Of a stretch of 19,470 bases of DNA, positions 1-8,220 are shown piece by piece. A program made the position numbers and the translations under genes. The number at the start of each line of letters is the position of its first letter. Position 1 is the stretch's first letter. This DNA is from an uncultured Ruminococcus sp. (GTDB taxonomy: Bacteria > Bacillota > Clostridia > Oscillospirales > Ruminococcaceae), in contig CAJTYV010000041.1 of NCBI GenBank assembly GCA_910584195.1, forward strand, positions 1-19,470. Direction: 5' to 3'. Under the pieces are notes generated by a model that saw only the letters and a list, made by a program, of their open reading frames with translations, was not told the DNA's origin and did no database searches.

Positions 1-119
1 CGGGATGATAAACGGATAGAAAAAAAGGAGATTCAGTATTTGGTTTTGAGGGTATGTTTCAAGTTTATCAACACTATTTACAAAAAATTGTAATTAGTGT
101 TTTTTTTTTAGAATATTTG

Positions 120-128
120 TGATATAAT
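120..128 (+). promoter_or_regulatory. Extended -10 promoter upstream of cheV
   Basis: TGaTATAAT is an extended -10 element with a perfect TATAAT at 123-128. The position expected for a -35 box is a T-run, so no good -35 is visible, as is usual for extended -10 promoters. Transcription would begin near 135 and leave a leader of about 100 nt before cheV. Just upstream, an AT-rich 6-bp stem (78-83 with 88-93) followed by a T-run (100-109) may end transcription from outside the window. Positions 1-119 show no convincing gene. Confidence 0.55.
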
Positions 129-236
129 AAGATAAATCTGAGATTGCGGCTAAATTTGTTTACATTTAAGGGAAATGAATGAGCAATCGGAAAGATGCGA
201 AGGTATTTTCTAAATATATAACGTGAGGTGGATTGC

Positions 237-1139
237 ATGGATACAAAGATTCTGCTTGAAAATGGAACAAATGAGCTGGAGGTACTTGAATTTAAGCTGG
301 ACGGAAATGCTTACGGTATCAATGTGGCGAAGATCAAGGAAATCATTAATTATCAGGAAGTGACGCCCGTACCGAATGCGCATCCGAGTGTTGAGGGCAT
401 TTTTATGCCGCGTGATGTGATGATAACAGCGATTGACCTGAAGAACTGCTTGCAGCGAGGCGTATCTGAACCGGGCGGGCTTTTTATCGTCACGAACTTT
501 AATAAGCTGGATATCGCATTTCATGTGGATTCTGTGGTTGGTATCCATCGTGTGTCATGGAGAGAGATCATTAAACCGGGCACGACGATATCCACATCAG
601 AAGACGGCGTATCGACGGGTATCATCAAATTTGATGACAGGCTGATTATTATTCTTGACTTTGAGAAGATTGTGACGGATATCAATCCCGAGACAGGTCT
701 TAAGGTTGCGGATATTGAAGAACTGGGTGAGAGACACAGGATTGATGTGCCGATTCTGATTGCGGAGGATTCCCCGCTTCTGAATAAACTGATTGTAGAC
801 TCCTTACATAAGGCGGGCTATGTGAATCTGATTCATACAGAGAACGGACAGCAGGCTTATGATGTGATTCAGGAGTGCAAGAAAGAGGGTACGCTCAGGG
901 AGCATGTACAGTGTATTATCACTGATATTGAGATGCCGATTATGGACGGTCACAGACTGACGAAACTGGTGAAGTCGGATGATGAGACGAAAAATATTCC
1001 GATCGTTATTTTCTCCTCTCTGGTCAATGACGATATGAAGAGAAAGGGAGAGGCGCTCGGAGCAAACGCGCAGCTTTCCAAGCCGGAAATCGGCAATCTG
1101 GTACGTGTGGTTGATGAACTGGTCTTGGCAAATAGGTAA
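237..1139 (+). CDS. cheV: Chemotaxis adaptor CheV (CheW domain + receiver domain)
   Basis: CheV couples chemoreceptors to the CheA kinase through a CheW-like domain and tunes adaptation through a phosphorylatable receiver domain; it acts in the cytoplasm at receptor arrays. The 300-residue product has the family's usual length. Residues about 12-150 form the CheW-like part (EFKLDGNAYGINVAKIKEII, then VEGIFMPRDVM). Residues about 170-297 form the receiver with acidic pocket E177/D178, phospho-acceptor D230 in ITDIEMP, switch serine S260 and lysine K282 in SKPE, all intact. The ATG at 237 is chosen over the GTG at 228 because GAGGTGG at 225-231 sits six bases upstream and would overlap the earlier start. 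It is a single-gene transcript between an extended -10 promoter and a strong terminator. No other chemotaxis gene is adjacent. Confidence 0.95.
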   Translation: MDTKILLENGTNELEVLEFKLDGNAYGINVAKIKEIINYQEVTPVPNAHPSVEGIFMPRDVMITAIDLKNCLQRGVSEPGGLFIVTNFNKLDIAFHVDSVVGIHRVSWREIIKPGTTISTSEDGVSTGIIKFDDRLIIILDFEKIVTDINPETGLKVADIEELGERHRIDVPILIAEDSPLLNKLIVDSLHKAGYVNLIHTENGQQAYDVIQECKKEGTLREHVQCIITDIEMPIMDGHRLTKLVKSDDETKNIPIVIFSSLVNDDMKRKGEALGANAQLSKPEIGNLVRVVDELVLANR

Positions 1140-1158
1140 GCAGGACATATCAAAAGGT

Positions 1159-1190
1159 AAAGACCGGGAAATTCCCGGTCTTTCTTTTTT
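1159..1190 (+). terminator. Rho-independent terminator after cheV
   Basis: A perfect 12-bp stem (1159-1170 with 1172-1183) containing GACCGGGAA is followed by a T-rich tail ending in TTTTTT. It lies 20 bp after the cheV stop and 20 bp before the next start, so cheV and the sirtuin-like gene are probably separate transcripts or joined only by read-through. Confidence 0.9.
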
Positions 1191-1210
1191 CTGTGCAAAG
1201 GAATGAAAAG

Positions 1211-2023
1211 ATGGAGCCAATATTACAGGAAATAAGGGAAAAGATCAAGGATGCGGAACTTGTACTTGTGGGGCTGGGAGAAGGATTCCAGTATGGCTGG
1301 GGCGCGCTTGTGCAGGATGACAGATACCGGGAGATTGACCGGGAGATCGGGGACAGGGAGCGTTACGTCTGGATTGTGCCCTTTTTACAGAAGATGATTT
1401 TGAGCCGGGTTCGGGAAGAGAGATGGGATCGTGCCTATCAGTCATTGAGGGCGCTTCTGACAGACAAAAATTATTTTGTGGTTTCCCTCTGTATAGACGA
1501 TTATCTGTACGGGGCAGGGCTGGATGAAGACAGACTGGTGACTCCATGCGGCGGTTTCCGCAGGATGCAGTGTGATCAAAATTGTGCGGGGGAATTGTCA
1601 GAGATACCGAAGGATACCTATGAGGCTGTTTTGCGGTATTACAGAGGAGAACTGTCTTTGTCCGATCTGGAAGAGCCGGTCTGTGCGAAGTGCGGCGGGA
1701 AACTGCGCTTTAATCAGATTGGTGTGGCACGGTATGCGCAGGAGGGATATCTGGATCAGTGGAATGTCTACACGAAATGGCTGCAGGGTACCGTGAATAG
1801 GAAGTTGTGTGTGCTGGAACTGGGGGCGGGCATGAGTTATCCCGGCATCATTCGTTTCCCCTTTGAGAAAATGGCGTATTACAGTCAGAAAGCCTTTTTA
1901 TATCGCGTGCATCCCCGTCTTTATCAGGTGGGAGAGGAAATTGCGGACAGGAGCAGGGGGATTGCGGAGAATCCTGTCGATTTTCTGGGCTTATTAGGAA
2001 ATTGCGACAGCGTGAAACATTGA
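1211..2023 (+). CDS. Divergent sirtuin (Sir2)-like protein, catalytic residues not conserved
   Basis: 270 residues, near the size of a bacterial sirtuin. Landmarks occur in sirtuin order: a dinucleotide-type loop LVLVGLGEGFQYG (18-29) where sirtuins have GAGIS; VSLCIDDYLYGAG (91-103) where they have TQNIDGLHxxAG; a cysteine set C113, C121, C125, C158, C161 resembling the structural zinc site; LRFNQIG (165-171) where they have RPxVVxFGE; and ELGAGMSYP (203-211) where they have the GTSL strand. The QN of QNID and the catalytic histidine (TPCGG instead of xLHG) are missing, so NAD-dependent deacylation is doubtful. The match is by eye, not by search. The ATG at 1211 is chosen because AAAGGA lies 8-9 bases upstream; an upstream GTG at 1193 has no such site and overlaps the terminator tail. 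There is no signal peptide or membrane segment, so it is probably cytoplasmic. Function unknown. Confidence 0.6.
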   Translation: MEPILQEIREKIKDAELVLVGLGEGFQYGWGALVQDDRYREIDREIGDRERYVWIVPFLQKMILSRVREERWDRAYQSLRALLTDKNYFVVSLCIDDYLYGAGLDEDRLVTPCGGFRRMQCDQNCAGELSEIPKDTYEAVLRYYRGELSLSDLEEPVCAKCGGKLRFNQIGVARYAQEGYLDQWNVYTKWLQGTVNRKLCVLELGAGMSYPGIIRFPFEKMAYYSQKAFLYRVHPRLYQVGEEIADRSRGIAENPVDFLGLLGNCDSVKH

Positions 2024-2083
2024 GGGAGAATATGGAGCATTCTCTGAACCGGGCGCGTGGGCGCTCGATTTTGGAAAAGGGAT

Positions 2084-2112
2084 TTGTTAAATAGAATAAG
2101 ATGTGATAAAAT
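2084..2112 (+). promoter_or_regulatory. Sigma-A type promoter for the acidic-repeat protein/hisHF operon
   Basis: TTGTTA (2084-2089), a 17-bp spacer and TAAAAT (2107-2112), with TG at 2104-2105 giving an extended -10. Each hexamer is one or two mismatches from consensus and the spacing is ideal. Transcription would start near 2119, giving a leader of about 65 nt before the ATG at 2184. Confidence 0.6.
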
Positions 2113-2183
2113 GTGAGGTAGTGTGACATAAATTAATGTGTGTAACTATGCGTTTAATGAATAGTTACAAATGGGGAGAAACT

Positions 2184-4634
2184 ATGAGTTCGAGTGAAGA
2201 GTATTTAGACAGTTTATTAGATTCCATACTGGGAGGCGGAAAATCGGACGGAGAGGAAGAGGCGGCATCCGGGATGGACGGGGGAGATAACCCGGCATCC
2301 GCTGCGGATGGCGGAAAAGCCATGTCTTCTCAGGAGATAGAGGAAATGCTGGTATCTATGGGTTCTCTCGGCGGTGCGGAGGAAGAATCGCAGGAGCAGG
2401 GCAATTCCGAGGCGGAGGATATGGAGGCTATGCTCGCATTTATGAACGAGCATAATGCTGTTGCGGAGGATACCGTTTCCGGGGAAGAAGGGCTGCCGTC
2501 GGACGGCACAGGTCTGGAAGAAAACGCGTTGCCAGATGGGTTTGCCATGGAAGAGACAGACGCAGGCGAAAGCATGTCAGAAGAAATGGATGATCTGTCG
2601 CTGGATGGTCTTGATCTGGGTGAGAGCGGCGGTGACGATATGGCGATGGATGACCTGTCACTGGACGGATTGGATCTGGGCGAGAGCGGCGGTGACGATA
2701 TGGCGATGGATGACCTGTCACTGGACGGATTGGATCTGGGCGAGAGCGGCGGTGACGATATGGCGATGGATGACCTGTCACTGGACAGCCTTGATCTGGG
2801 CGAGAGTGGCGGCGACGATATGGCAATAGATGATTTGTCACTGGACGGATTGGATCTGGGTGAGAGCGGCGGTGACGATATGGCGATGGATGACCTGTCA
2901 CTGGACGGATTGGATCTGGGTGAGAGCGGCGGTGACGACATGGCAATAGATGATTTGTCACTGGACAGCCTTGATCTGGGTGAGAGCGGCGGCGACGACA
3001 TGGCGATGGATGATTTGTCACTGGACGGATTGGATCTGGGCGAGAGCGGCGGCGACGATATGGCGATGGATGATCTGTCGCTGGACGGTCTTGAACTGGG
3101 TGAGAGCGACGACGGTGGGATGTCACTGGATGATCTGTCTCTGGAAGAATCGGAAGTTGCGGATAGCGAAATGGATGGGATGATGTCTGAGGAGGATATC
3201 GACCGTCTTTTGAGCGGTGACTTATCTGCTGAGGAAGGCGCGGCGGATGACTTTGCGCTGGAAGAATCGGGAGAGAGCGATGAGGATCTTTCTTCGCTGC
3301 TGTCCGGGATGGATCACGATGAAGCCCTGTCTGAAATTAATGATCTGTTGGAAGGGGCTGATCAGGGTGTTTCGCCGGATGACGATATACTGGCGATGCT
3401 GGAAGGCGCGGACGACAACGGGGACGGCAGCTTTGATTTCTTTGAGAATGATGAGGCGGCAAAGGAAGCGGAGAGTATCCGTGAGCTGACGCCGGAAGAG
3501 ATCGCGGAGAGAGAAGGCGGGGGAAAGCCGAAGAAGGAGAAAAAGAAGCGCAAGAAGCTGTTCGGGAAAAAGAAGAAGGGCGGCGATGAGGAAGCCGCAG
3601 TTGAAGAGACCGGGGATGAACTGGAGGCGCTTCTGGCAGAAACGGCAGAGCAGGAACCGGCAGCAGAAGAAGAGAAAGAGAAGAAACCCGGAATTTTTGC
3701 GAGGTTTATGAATTTCCTGCTGGAGGCGGATGAGGATGAAGATCCCGTGGCGGCGGAAGTTCTGGCGGATAATGACGGCGAGACAGGAACGGTTACCGAC
3801 GAGAATAAAGCACTTTTAGAGGAATTGCAGGAAGAAGATAAGAAGGGTAAAAAGAAGAAAAAGAAAGATAAGAAAAAGGGCAAGAAAGGCAAAGAGGGAG
3901 AAGAAGGAGAGGAAGCAGCCGAGGGCGAAGAGGAAGAAAGCAAAAAGGCAAAGAAGAAAAAGAAGAAAGAGAAAAAGAAAAAAGAAGCGGAAGAGATAGA
4001 TCTGCTTGCGCCGCCGGAGAAGAAACTTTCCAAGAAGAAAGTGATAACGGTGTTTGTATTCTGCGGTACAATTGCGGCGTGTATCATACTGTTGTCTTCT
4101 TTCCTGCCCGTTTATATGGAGAAGAGAGAGGCGCAGGTAGCATACGATCATCAGGACTATGCTGAGGTGTATGATCTTTTGTACGGCAAAGAGCTGAATG
4201 AGCAGGATGAGGTTCTCTATCAGAGAAGCAATCTGATTTTGCAGATGAACCGTAAACTTTCTTCTTATGAAAATTATGTAAACCTTGACATGCGGCTGGA
4301 AGCGCTGAATGCACTGATCACCGGCGTAGAGCGCTATCAGGTGATCTTGCCGGAGGCGGAGACCTACAATGTGGTGGGTGAGGTCAGCGATATTTATGCG
4401 CAGATTCTGGAGAGACTTTCAGCAGATTTCGGCGTATCGGAAGCAGATGCGCTGGAGATCCTTGCGTCGGAAGATGATGTGTCCTATTCGCAGAGACTGC
4501 AGGCGGTTATAAACGGCGCGTTGTACAGCGAGGAGGTTCCGGCGGGCAGACAGGATGTGCTGCCGGAGGAAGAGGAAATTATCGAGAGAATCGACGGACT
4601 GGAGACGGAGAATGCGGATGAAGGGGCAGAATGA
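2184..4634 (+). CDS. Large acidic repeat protein with single membrane span; unknown function
   Basis: 816 residues. Residues 1-619 are predicted cytoplasmic, very acidic and probably disordered. They contain nine 20-residue repeats (about 133-312, unit of the form DDLSLDGLDLGESGGDDMAM), several short amphipathic helices such as MSSQEIEEMLVSMG (47-60) and MSEEDIDRLLSGD (334-346), and lysine-rich tracts. One membrane span at about 620-645 follows KKK, so the N-terminus should be inside. Residues 646-816 are outside and look helical (YDHQDYAEVYDLLYGKELN), TPR-like by eye. The ATG at 2184 is chosen because GGGGAGA lies five bases upstream; an in-frame ATG at 2136 lacks a well-placed site. The stop overlaps hisH (ATGA), suggesting translational coupling. 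The acidic helices resemble the EIDALL docking peptide at the N-terminus of FliM/FliY; that link is inference. No family is recognised. Confidence 0.85.
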   Translation: MSSSEEYLDSLLDSILGGGKSDGEEEAASGMDGGDNPASAADGGKAMSSQEIEEMLVSMGSLGGAEEESQEQGNSEAEDMEAMLAFMNEHNAVAEDTVSGEEGLPSDGTGLEENALPDGFAMEETDAGESMSEEMDDLSLDGLDLGESGGDDMAMDDLSLDGLDLGESGGDDMAMDDLSLDGLDLGESGGDDMAMDDLSLDSLDLGESGGDDMAIDDLSLDGLDLGESGGDDMAMDDLSLDGLDLGESGGDDMAIDDLSLDSLDLGESGGDDMAMDDLSLDGLDLGESGGDDMAMDDLSLDGLELGESDDGGMSLDDLSLEESEVADSEMDGMMSEEDIDRLLSGDLSAEEGAADDFALEESGESDEDLSSLLSGMDHDEALSEINDLLEGADQGVSPDDDILAMLEGADDNGDGSFDFFENDEAAKEAESIRELTPEEIAEREGGGKPKKEKKKRKKLFGKKKKGGDEEAAVEETGDELEALLAETAEQEPAAEEEKEKKPGIFARFMNFLLEADEDEDPVAAEVLADNDGETGTVTDENKALLEELQEEDKKGKKKKKKDKKKGKKGKEGEEGEEAAEGEEEESKKAKKKKKKEKKKKEAEEIDLLAPPEKKLSKKKVITVFVFCGTIAACIILLSSFLPVYMEKREAQVAYDHQDYAEVYDLLYGKELNEQDEVLYQRSNLILQMNRKLSSYENYVNLDMRLEALNALITGVERYQVILPEAETYNVVGEVSDIYAQILERLSADFGVSEADALEILASEDDVSYSQRLQAVINGALYSEEVPAGRQDVLPEEEEIIERIDGLETENADEGAE
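2581..3120 (+). repeat. Nine tandem 60-bp coding repeats
   Basis: Nine consecutive 60-bp units, with a degenerate tenth beginning at 3121, encode a 20-residue acidic repeat. Units at 2641-2700 and 2701-2760 are identical; the others differ at a few, mostly synonymous, positions plus Asp-Gly/Asp-Ser and Met/Ile swaps. The unit is a multiple of three, so gain or loss of copies keeps the frame. Confidence 0.97.
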
Positions 4635-5245
4635 TGGTAGCGCTTATCGATTATGACGCCGGGAATATCAAAAGTGTGGAGAAGGCGGTAACGCTGCTCG
4701 GACATGAGGCTGTGCTGACAAGAGACAGGGAAGAAATCCTTTCTGCGGATCATGTGATCCTGCCCGGTGTGGGCGCTTTTGGCGACGCCATGGAAAAGCT
4801 GCACAGGTATGGGCTGGTCTCTGTGATCAGGGAAACGGTGGAAAAGAAAACTCCGTTTCTGGGGATATGTCTCGGACTGCAGCTGATGTTTGACAGCAGC
4901 GAGGAGGCGCCGGGTGTGGAAGGGCTGGGGATTTTGCCCGGAAAAATTCTGCGCATTCCCGACGGAGAGGGGCTGAAAATACCCCATATCGGCTGGAACT
5001 CCCTGACGTTTCCGAATCCGGGACGGCTGTTTCAGGGGATTGCGGAGGGCGCGTATGTGTACTTTGTGCATTCCTATTATCTGAAAGCGGATGAGCCGCA
5101 GATCGTGAAGGCAGCCACGGAATATGGAACGCTGATTCACGCCTCGGTGGAGCGGGACAATGTGTTTGCCTGTCAGTTCCACCCGGAGAAGAGTTCGGAG
5201 ACAGGACTTAAGATATTACAGAATTTTTTGAGAACTAAAGAGTAA
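4634..5245 (+). CDS. hisH: Imidazole glycerol phosphate synthase, glutamine amidotransferase subunit HisH
   Basis: Releases ammonia from glutamine and channels it to HisF in step five of histidine synthesis. The 203-residue length is typical. It is a class I glutamine amidotransferase with nucleophile C79 in FLGICLGLQLMF, H183 and E185 in QFHPEKSS, and an oxyanion-region PGVGAFG at 44-50. Two overlapping starts exist (ATGATG at 4631-4636). The second is preferred because AAGGGG then sits seven bases upstream and MVALIDYDAGN matches the usual N-terminus of the family. Its start overlaps the stop of the preceding membrane protein gene, so the two are probably translated together. hisF follows after 62 bp. 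Confidence 0.95.
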   Translation: MVALIDYDAGNIKSVEKAVTLLGHEAVLTRDREEILSADHVILPGVGAFGDAMEKLHRYGLVSVIRETVEKKTPFLGICLGLQLMFDSSEEAPGVEGLGILPGKILRIPDGEGLKIPHIGWNSLTFPNPGRLFQGIAEGAYVYFVHSYYLKADEPQIVKAATEYGTLIHASVERDNVFACQFHPEKSSETGLKILQNFLRTKE

Positions 5246-5267
5246 ATTTTCTTTGAAAATTAACTCC

Positions 5268-5286
5268 AGAGAATCTTCGATTCTCT
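5268..5286 (+). other. Short hairpin between hisH and hisF
   Basis: An 8-bp perfect stem (5268-5275 with 5279-5286) with a 3-nt loop, not followed by a T-run. It is not a typical terminator. It could stabilise or process the hisH-hisF message; no role can be read from the sequence. Confidence 0.5.
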
Positions 5287-5307
5287 ATAGGACGAAATGG
5301 AGCGGCG

Positions 5308-6072
5308 ATGCACACAAAGCGGATTATTCCCTGTCTGGATGTGAAAAACGGCAGGGTTGTCAAGGGCGTTAATTTCATCAATTTTAAGGATGCGGGCGAT
5401 CCGGCTGAGGTCGGCGCGGCTTATGACAGGTCGGGAGCGGACGAGCTGGTTTTTCTGGATATCACGGCTTCCTCCGACGCGAGAAATACGGCTGTGGAGA
5501 TGGTGAGAAAGGTTGCCGAGAAGGTGTTTATCCCCTTTACGGTGGGCGGCGGCATCCGCACGGTAGATGATTTTAAGGCGATTCTGCGGGAGGGCGCGGA
5601 TAAGGTTTCCGTCAATTCGGCGGCGATAATGAATCCTGATCTGATCAGCGAAGCGGCGGATAAATTCGGCAGCCAGTGCGTGGTGGTGGCAATCGACGCG
5701 AAAAGGCGTGCCGACGGGAATGGCTTTACCATCTACAAGAACGGCGGCCGTGTGGATATGGGGATCGACGCCGTGGAATGGGCAATGAAAGCGGAAAAGC
5801 TGGGCGCGGGAGAGATTCTTCTGACCAGTATGGACGGGGACGGCACCAAGGCGGGATATGATCTGGAACTGACGAGAGCCGTTGCGGAGAATGTGTCGAT
5901 CCCGGTGATTGCTTCCGGCGGCGCGGGGACCATGGCGCATTTTTACGAGGCTTTCACAGAGGGAAAGGCGGAGGCGGCGCTGGCGGCATCCCTCTTTCAT
6001 TTCAAGGAGATGGAAATAAAGGATTTAAAGAAATATCTGCGGGAGAAAGGCATTTCCGTGAGATTAGAATGA
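5308..6072 (+). CDS. hisF: Imidazole glycerol phosphate synthase, cyclase subunit HisF
   Basis: Uses ammonia from HisH to convert PRFAR into imidazole glycerol phosphate and AICAR, linking histidine and purine synthesis. It is a 254-residue (beta/alpha)8 barrel of normal length. The catalytic aspartates are D11 in IIPCLDVKNGRVVKG and D130 in VVVAIDAKR. Phosphate-binding loops VGGGIRT (79-85) and ASGGAG are present. GGAG lies five bases before the ATG. The end is followed by a good terminator, so the acidic membrane protein, hisH and hisF form one transcription unit. No other his gene is in the window, so the rest of the pathway must be elsewhere. Confidence 0.97.
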   Translation: MHTKRIIPCLDVKNGRVVKGVNFINFKDAGDPAEVGAAYDRSGADELVFLDITASSDARNTAVEMVRKVAEKVFIPFTVGGGIRTVDDFKAILREGADKVSVNSAAIMNPDLISEAADKFGSQCVVVAIDAKRRADGNGFTIYKNGGRVDMGIDAVEWAMKAEKLGAGEILLTSMDGDGTKAGYDLELTRAVAENVSIPVIASGGAGTMAHFYEAFTEGKAEAALAASLFHFKEMEIKDLKKYLREKGISVRLE

Positions 6073-6104
6073 AATCTGAATAGTGTGGATTCAGGTATGC
6101 AAGG

Positions 6105-6143
6105 GGGCATAGGAACAGGAAAAAGGCGGTTCTATGCCCTTTT
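6105..6143 (+). terminator. Rho-independent terminator after hisF
   Basis: A GC-rich stem pairs GGGCATAG plus AAC (6105-6116, one bulged G) with GTTCTATGCCC (6129-6139), followed by TTTT. It closes the unit that ends with hisF. Confidence 0.75.
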
Positions 6144-6191
6144 ACGCTCGATGGCAGGAATTTATGGCGAAAGAGAAAGGAAGAAAGCACA

Positions 6192-6884
6192 ATGGCGATG
6201 CTGGCAAACGACTGGGCGCAGGCTCTGGACAGTGAATTTCGGAAACCTTATTACAAAAACCTTTACATGTTTGTGAAAGAGGAGTACAGTAAACGGGTGG
6301 TGTATCCGCTGGCGGACGATATTTTCAACGCCTTTCATTTTACGCCACTGAACAAAGTGAAGGTGCTGCTTCTGGGGCAGGATCCCTACCACAATGAGCA
6401 TCAGGCGCACGGCATGAGTTTTTCGGTGCTGCCGGACCAGAGGGAGATACCGCCGTCCCTGCAAAATATATATAAGGAACTGCAGGATGATCTGGGCTGT
6501 TACATACCCGACAACGGGTATTTGCAGAAGTGGGCGGATCAGGGGGTGCTGCTCTTAAACACAGTGTTGACTGTGCGGGCGCATCAGGCAAATTCCCATC
6601 AGGGAAAAGGCTGGGAGGAGTTCACGGATGCGGTGATCCGTGCGGTGAACGAGCAGGACCGGCCGATTGTGTACCTGCTCTGGGGACGACCTGCACAGAG
6701 TAAGATTCCGATGCTGACCAATCCGAAGCATCTGATTTTAAAGGCGCCGCATCCGAGTCCGTTGTCAGCATACAGAGGATTTTTCGGGTGCAGGCATTTC
6801 AGCCAGTGCAATGCCTTTTTAGAAAAGAACGGCGCAGAACCGATTGACTGGCAGATAGAGAACATTACGGGAGGAGAAAGCTGA
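6192..6884 (+). CDS. ung: Uracil-DNA glycosylase
   Basis: Removes uracil from DNA to start base-excision repair. 230 residues, standard for family 1. The water-activating motif GQDPYH spans 62-67 (D64), LLNTVLTVR (121-129) is the uracil-recognition strand, and HPSPLSA starts at H187, the minor-groove loop. D64 and H187 fall on the same numbers as in the E. coli enzyme, which supports this start. AAAGGAAG lies about eight bases upstream; an in-frame ATG two codons later is an alternative. Only one base separates its stop from the lysA start, so ung and lysA are cotranscribed. Confidence 0.97.
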   Translation: MAMLANDWAQALDSEFRKPYYKNLYMFVKEEYSKRVVYPLADDIFNAFHFTPLNKVKVLLLGQDPYHNEHQAHGMSFSVLPDQREIPPSLQNIYKELQDDLGCYIPDNGYLQKWADQGVLLLNTVLTVRAHQANSHQGKGWEEFTDAVIRAVNEQDRPIVYLLWGRPAQSKIPMLTNPKHLILKAPHPSPLSAYRGFFGCRHFSQCNAFLEKNGAEPIDWQIENITGGES

Positions 6885-6885
6885 C

Positions 6886-8157
6886 ATGAGTAAATTACCT
6901 TTTGTGACAAAGGAGCAGATAGAGGAGATCGTAAAGACCTATCCCACGCCTTTCCATATCTATGACGAGAAGGGCATCCGGGAGAACGCAAAAGCGGTGC
7001 AGGAGGCATTTGCGTGGAACAAAGGATTCAAGGAATACTTCGCGGTGAAGGCATGTCCGAATCCGTTTCTGATGGAGATTCTGCACGAGTACGGCGCGGG
7101 CTGTGACTGTTCGTCCATGACGGAGCTGATGCTGAGCAACGCGCTGGGAATCAGCGGCGACGATATCATGTTTTCGTCCAATGATACTCCGGCGCAGGAG
7201 TACGAATACTGCGCGAAGGTGGGCGGCATCATCAATCTGGACGACATCACGCACATCGATTTTGTGGAGGGCATTCTGGGAAAACTGCCCGAGACCATGA
7301 GCTGCCGCTACAACCCCGGCGGCGTGTTCCAGATGAGCAACGGTATCATGGACAATCCGGGCGACTCCAAGTATGGGTTTACGCCAAAGCAGCTCTTTGA
7401 AGGGTATCGCATTTTGAAGGAAAAGGGGGTGAAGCGTTTCGGGCTTCACGCGTTCCTTGCCAGCAATACAGTGACCAACGAGTATTATCCGCAGCTTGCG
7501 AAACAGCTCTTTGAGCTGGCGGTGCAGATCAAGGAGAAGGTGGGCGTGCAGCTTTCCTTCATCAACCTTTCCGGCGGTGTGGGCATCGCTTACCAGCCCG
7601 ACCAGACGGCAAACGATATCCGTGAGATCGGTGCGGGCGTGCATAAGGTTTTTGATGAGGTGCTTGTGCCCGCAGGCATGGGAGATACCGCGATCTATAC
7701 CGAGATGGGGCGCTTTATGACAGGGCCTTACGGCGCGCTCGTGACACAGGCGATTCACGAGAAACACACCCACAAGGAGTACATTGGTGTGGACGCCTGT
7801 GCGGTGAACCTTATGCGTCCCGCCATGTACGGCGCGTACCATCACATCACGGTGCTGGGCAAGGAGAAGGCGCCCTGTGACCACAAGTATGACGTGACCG
7901 GGTCTCTCTGCGAGAACAATGACAAGTTCGCCATTGACCGGATGCTCCCGGAGATCGAGAAAGGGGATTATCTGGTGATCCACGATACGGGCGCGCACGG
8001 TTATGCCATGGGTTATAACTATAACGGGAAATTGAAGTCGGCGGAGCTTTTGCTGAAAGAGGACGGCAGCGTGCAGCTCATCAGAAGAGCGGAGACGCCG
8101 AAGGATTATTTCGCGACGCTTGACGGGTTTGCGGTGTATGGGAAGCTGGGGGTGTAG
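6886..8157 (+). CDS. lysA: Diaminopimelate decarboxylase (fold III PLP enzyme)
   Basis: Converts meso-diaminopimelate to lysine in the last step of lysine synthesis. 423 residues, normal for the family. The PLP lysine is K55 in EYFAVKACPNP; the glycine-rich phosphate-binding segment is NLSGGVGIAY; GSLCENNDKF matches the substrate and cofactor loop that carries the dimer-partner cysteine; and DTGAHGYAMGYNYNG matches the C-terminal signature of LysA. GGAGGAG lies nine bases upstream. Related enzymes such as carboxynorspermidine decarboxylase share the fold, but the C-terminal signature favours LysA. It is the second gene of the ung-lysA unit and is followed by a perfect hairpin. Confidence 0.88.
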   Translation: MSKLPFVTKEQIEEIVKTYPTPFHIYDEKGIRENAKAVQEAFAWNKGFKEYFAVKACPNPFLMEILHEYGAGCDCSSMTELMLSNALGISGDDIMFSSNDTPAQEYEYCAKVGGIINLDDITHIDFVEGILGKLPETMSCRYNPGGVFQMSNGIMDNPGDSKYGFTPKQLFEGYRILKEKGVKRFGLHAFLASNTVTNEYYPQLAKQLFELAVQIKEKVGVQLSFINLSGGVGIAYQPDQTANDIREIGAGVHKVFDEVLVPAGMGDTAIYTEMGRFMTGPYGALVTQAIHEKHTHKEYIGVDACAVNLMRPAMYGAYHHITVLGKEKAPCDHKYDVTGSLCENNDKFAIDRMLPEIEKGDYLVIHDTGAHGYAMGYNYNGKLKSAELLLKEDGSVQLIRRAETPKDYFATLDGFAVYGKLGV

Positions 8158-8166
8158 AGCGTGTGA

Positions 8167-8206
8167 AAAGGTTTGGAAATCCTTTGTGAGGGGGGTCCAA
8201 ACCTTT
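8167..8206 (+). terminator. Hairpin after lysA, probable terminator
   Basis: A perfect 11-bp stem (8167-8177 with 8196-8206) containing GGTTTGGA encloses an 18-nt loop, nine bases after the lysA stop. The following T-run is poor (TTTGTGGTT), so termination efficiency is uncertain. Confidence 0.55.
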
Positions 8207-8220
8207 GTGGTTGCTGGGCT

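Noticed and set aside
2581..3120. CRISPR array
   Set aside because: The units are contiguous coding repeats without unique spacers.
2330..3126. Long - strand open frames (223 and 228 codons) across the repeat array
   Set aside because: They are the complement of the 60-bp repeats: low-complexity Ser/Pro and Arg/His-rich translations without ribosome sites.
6895..7998. 367-codon - strand frame opposite lysA
   Set aside because: It is a shadow of a strongly supported, motif-rich lysA in a GC-rich region.
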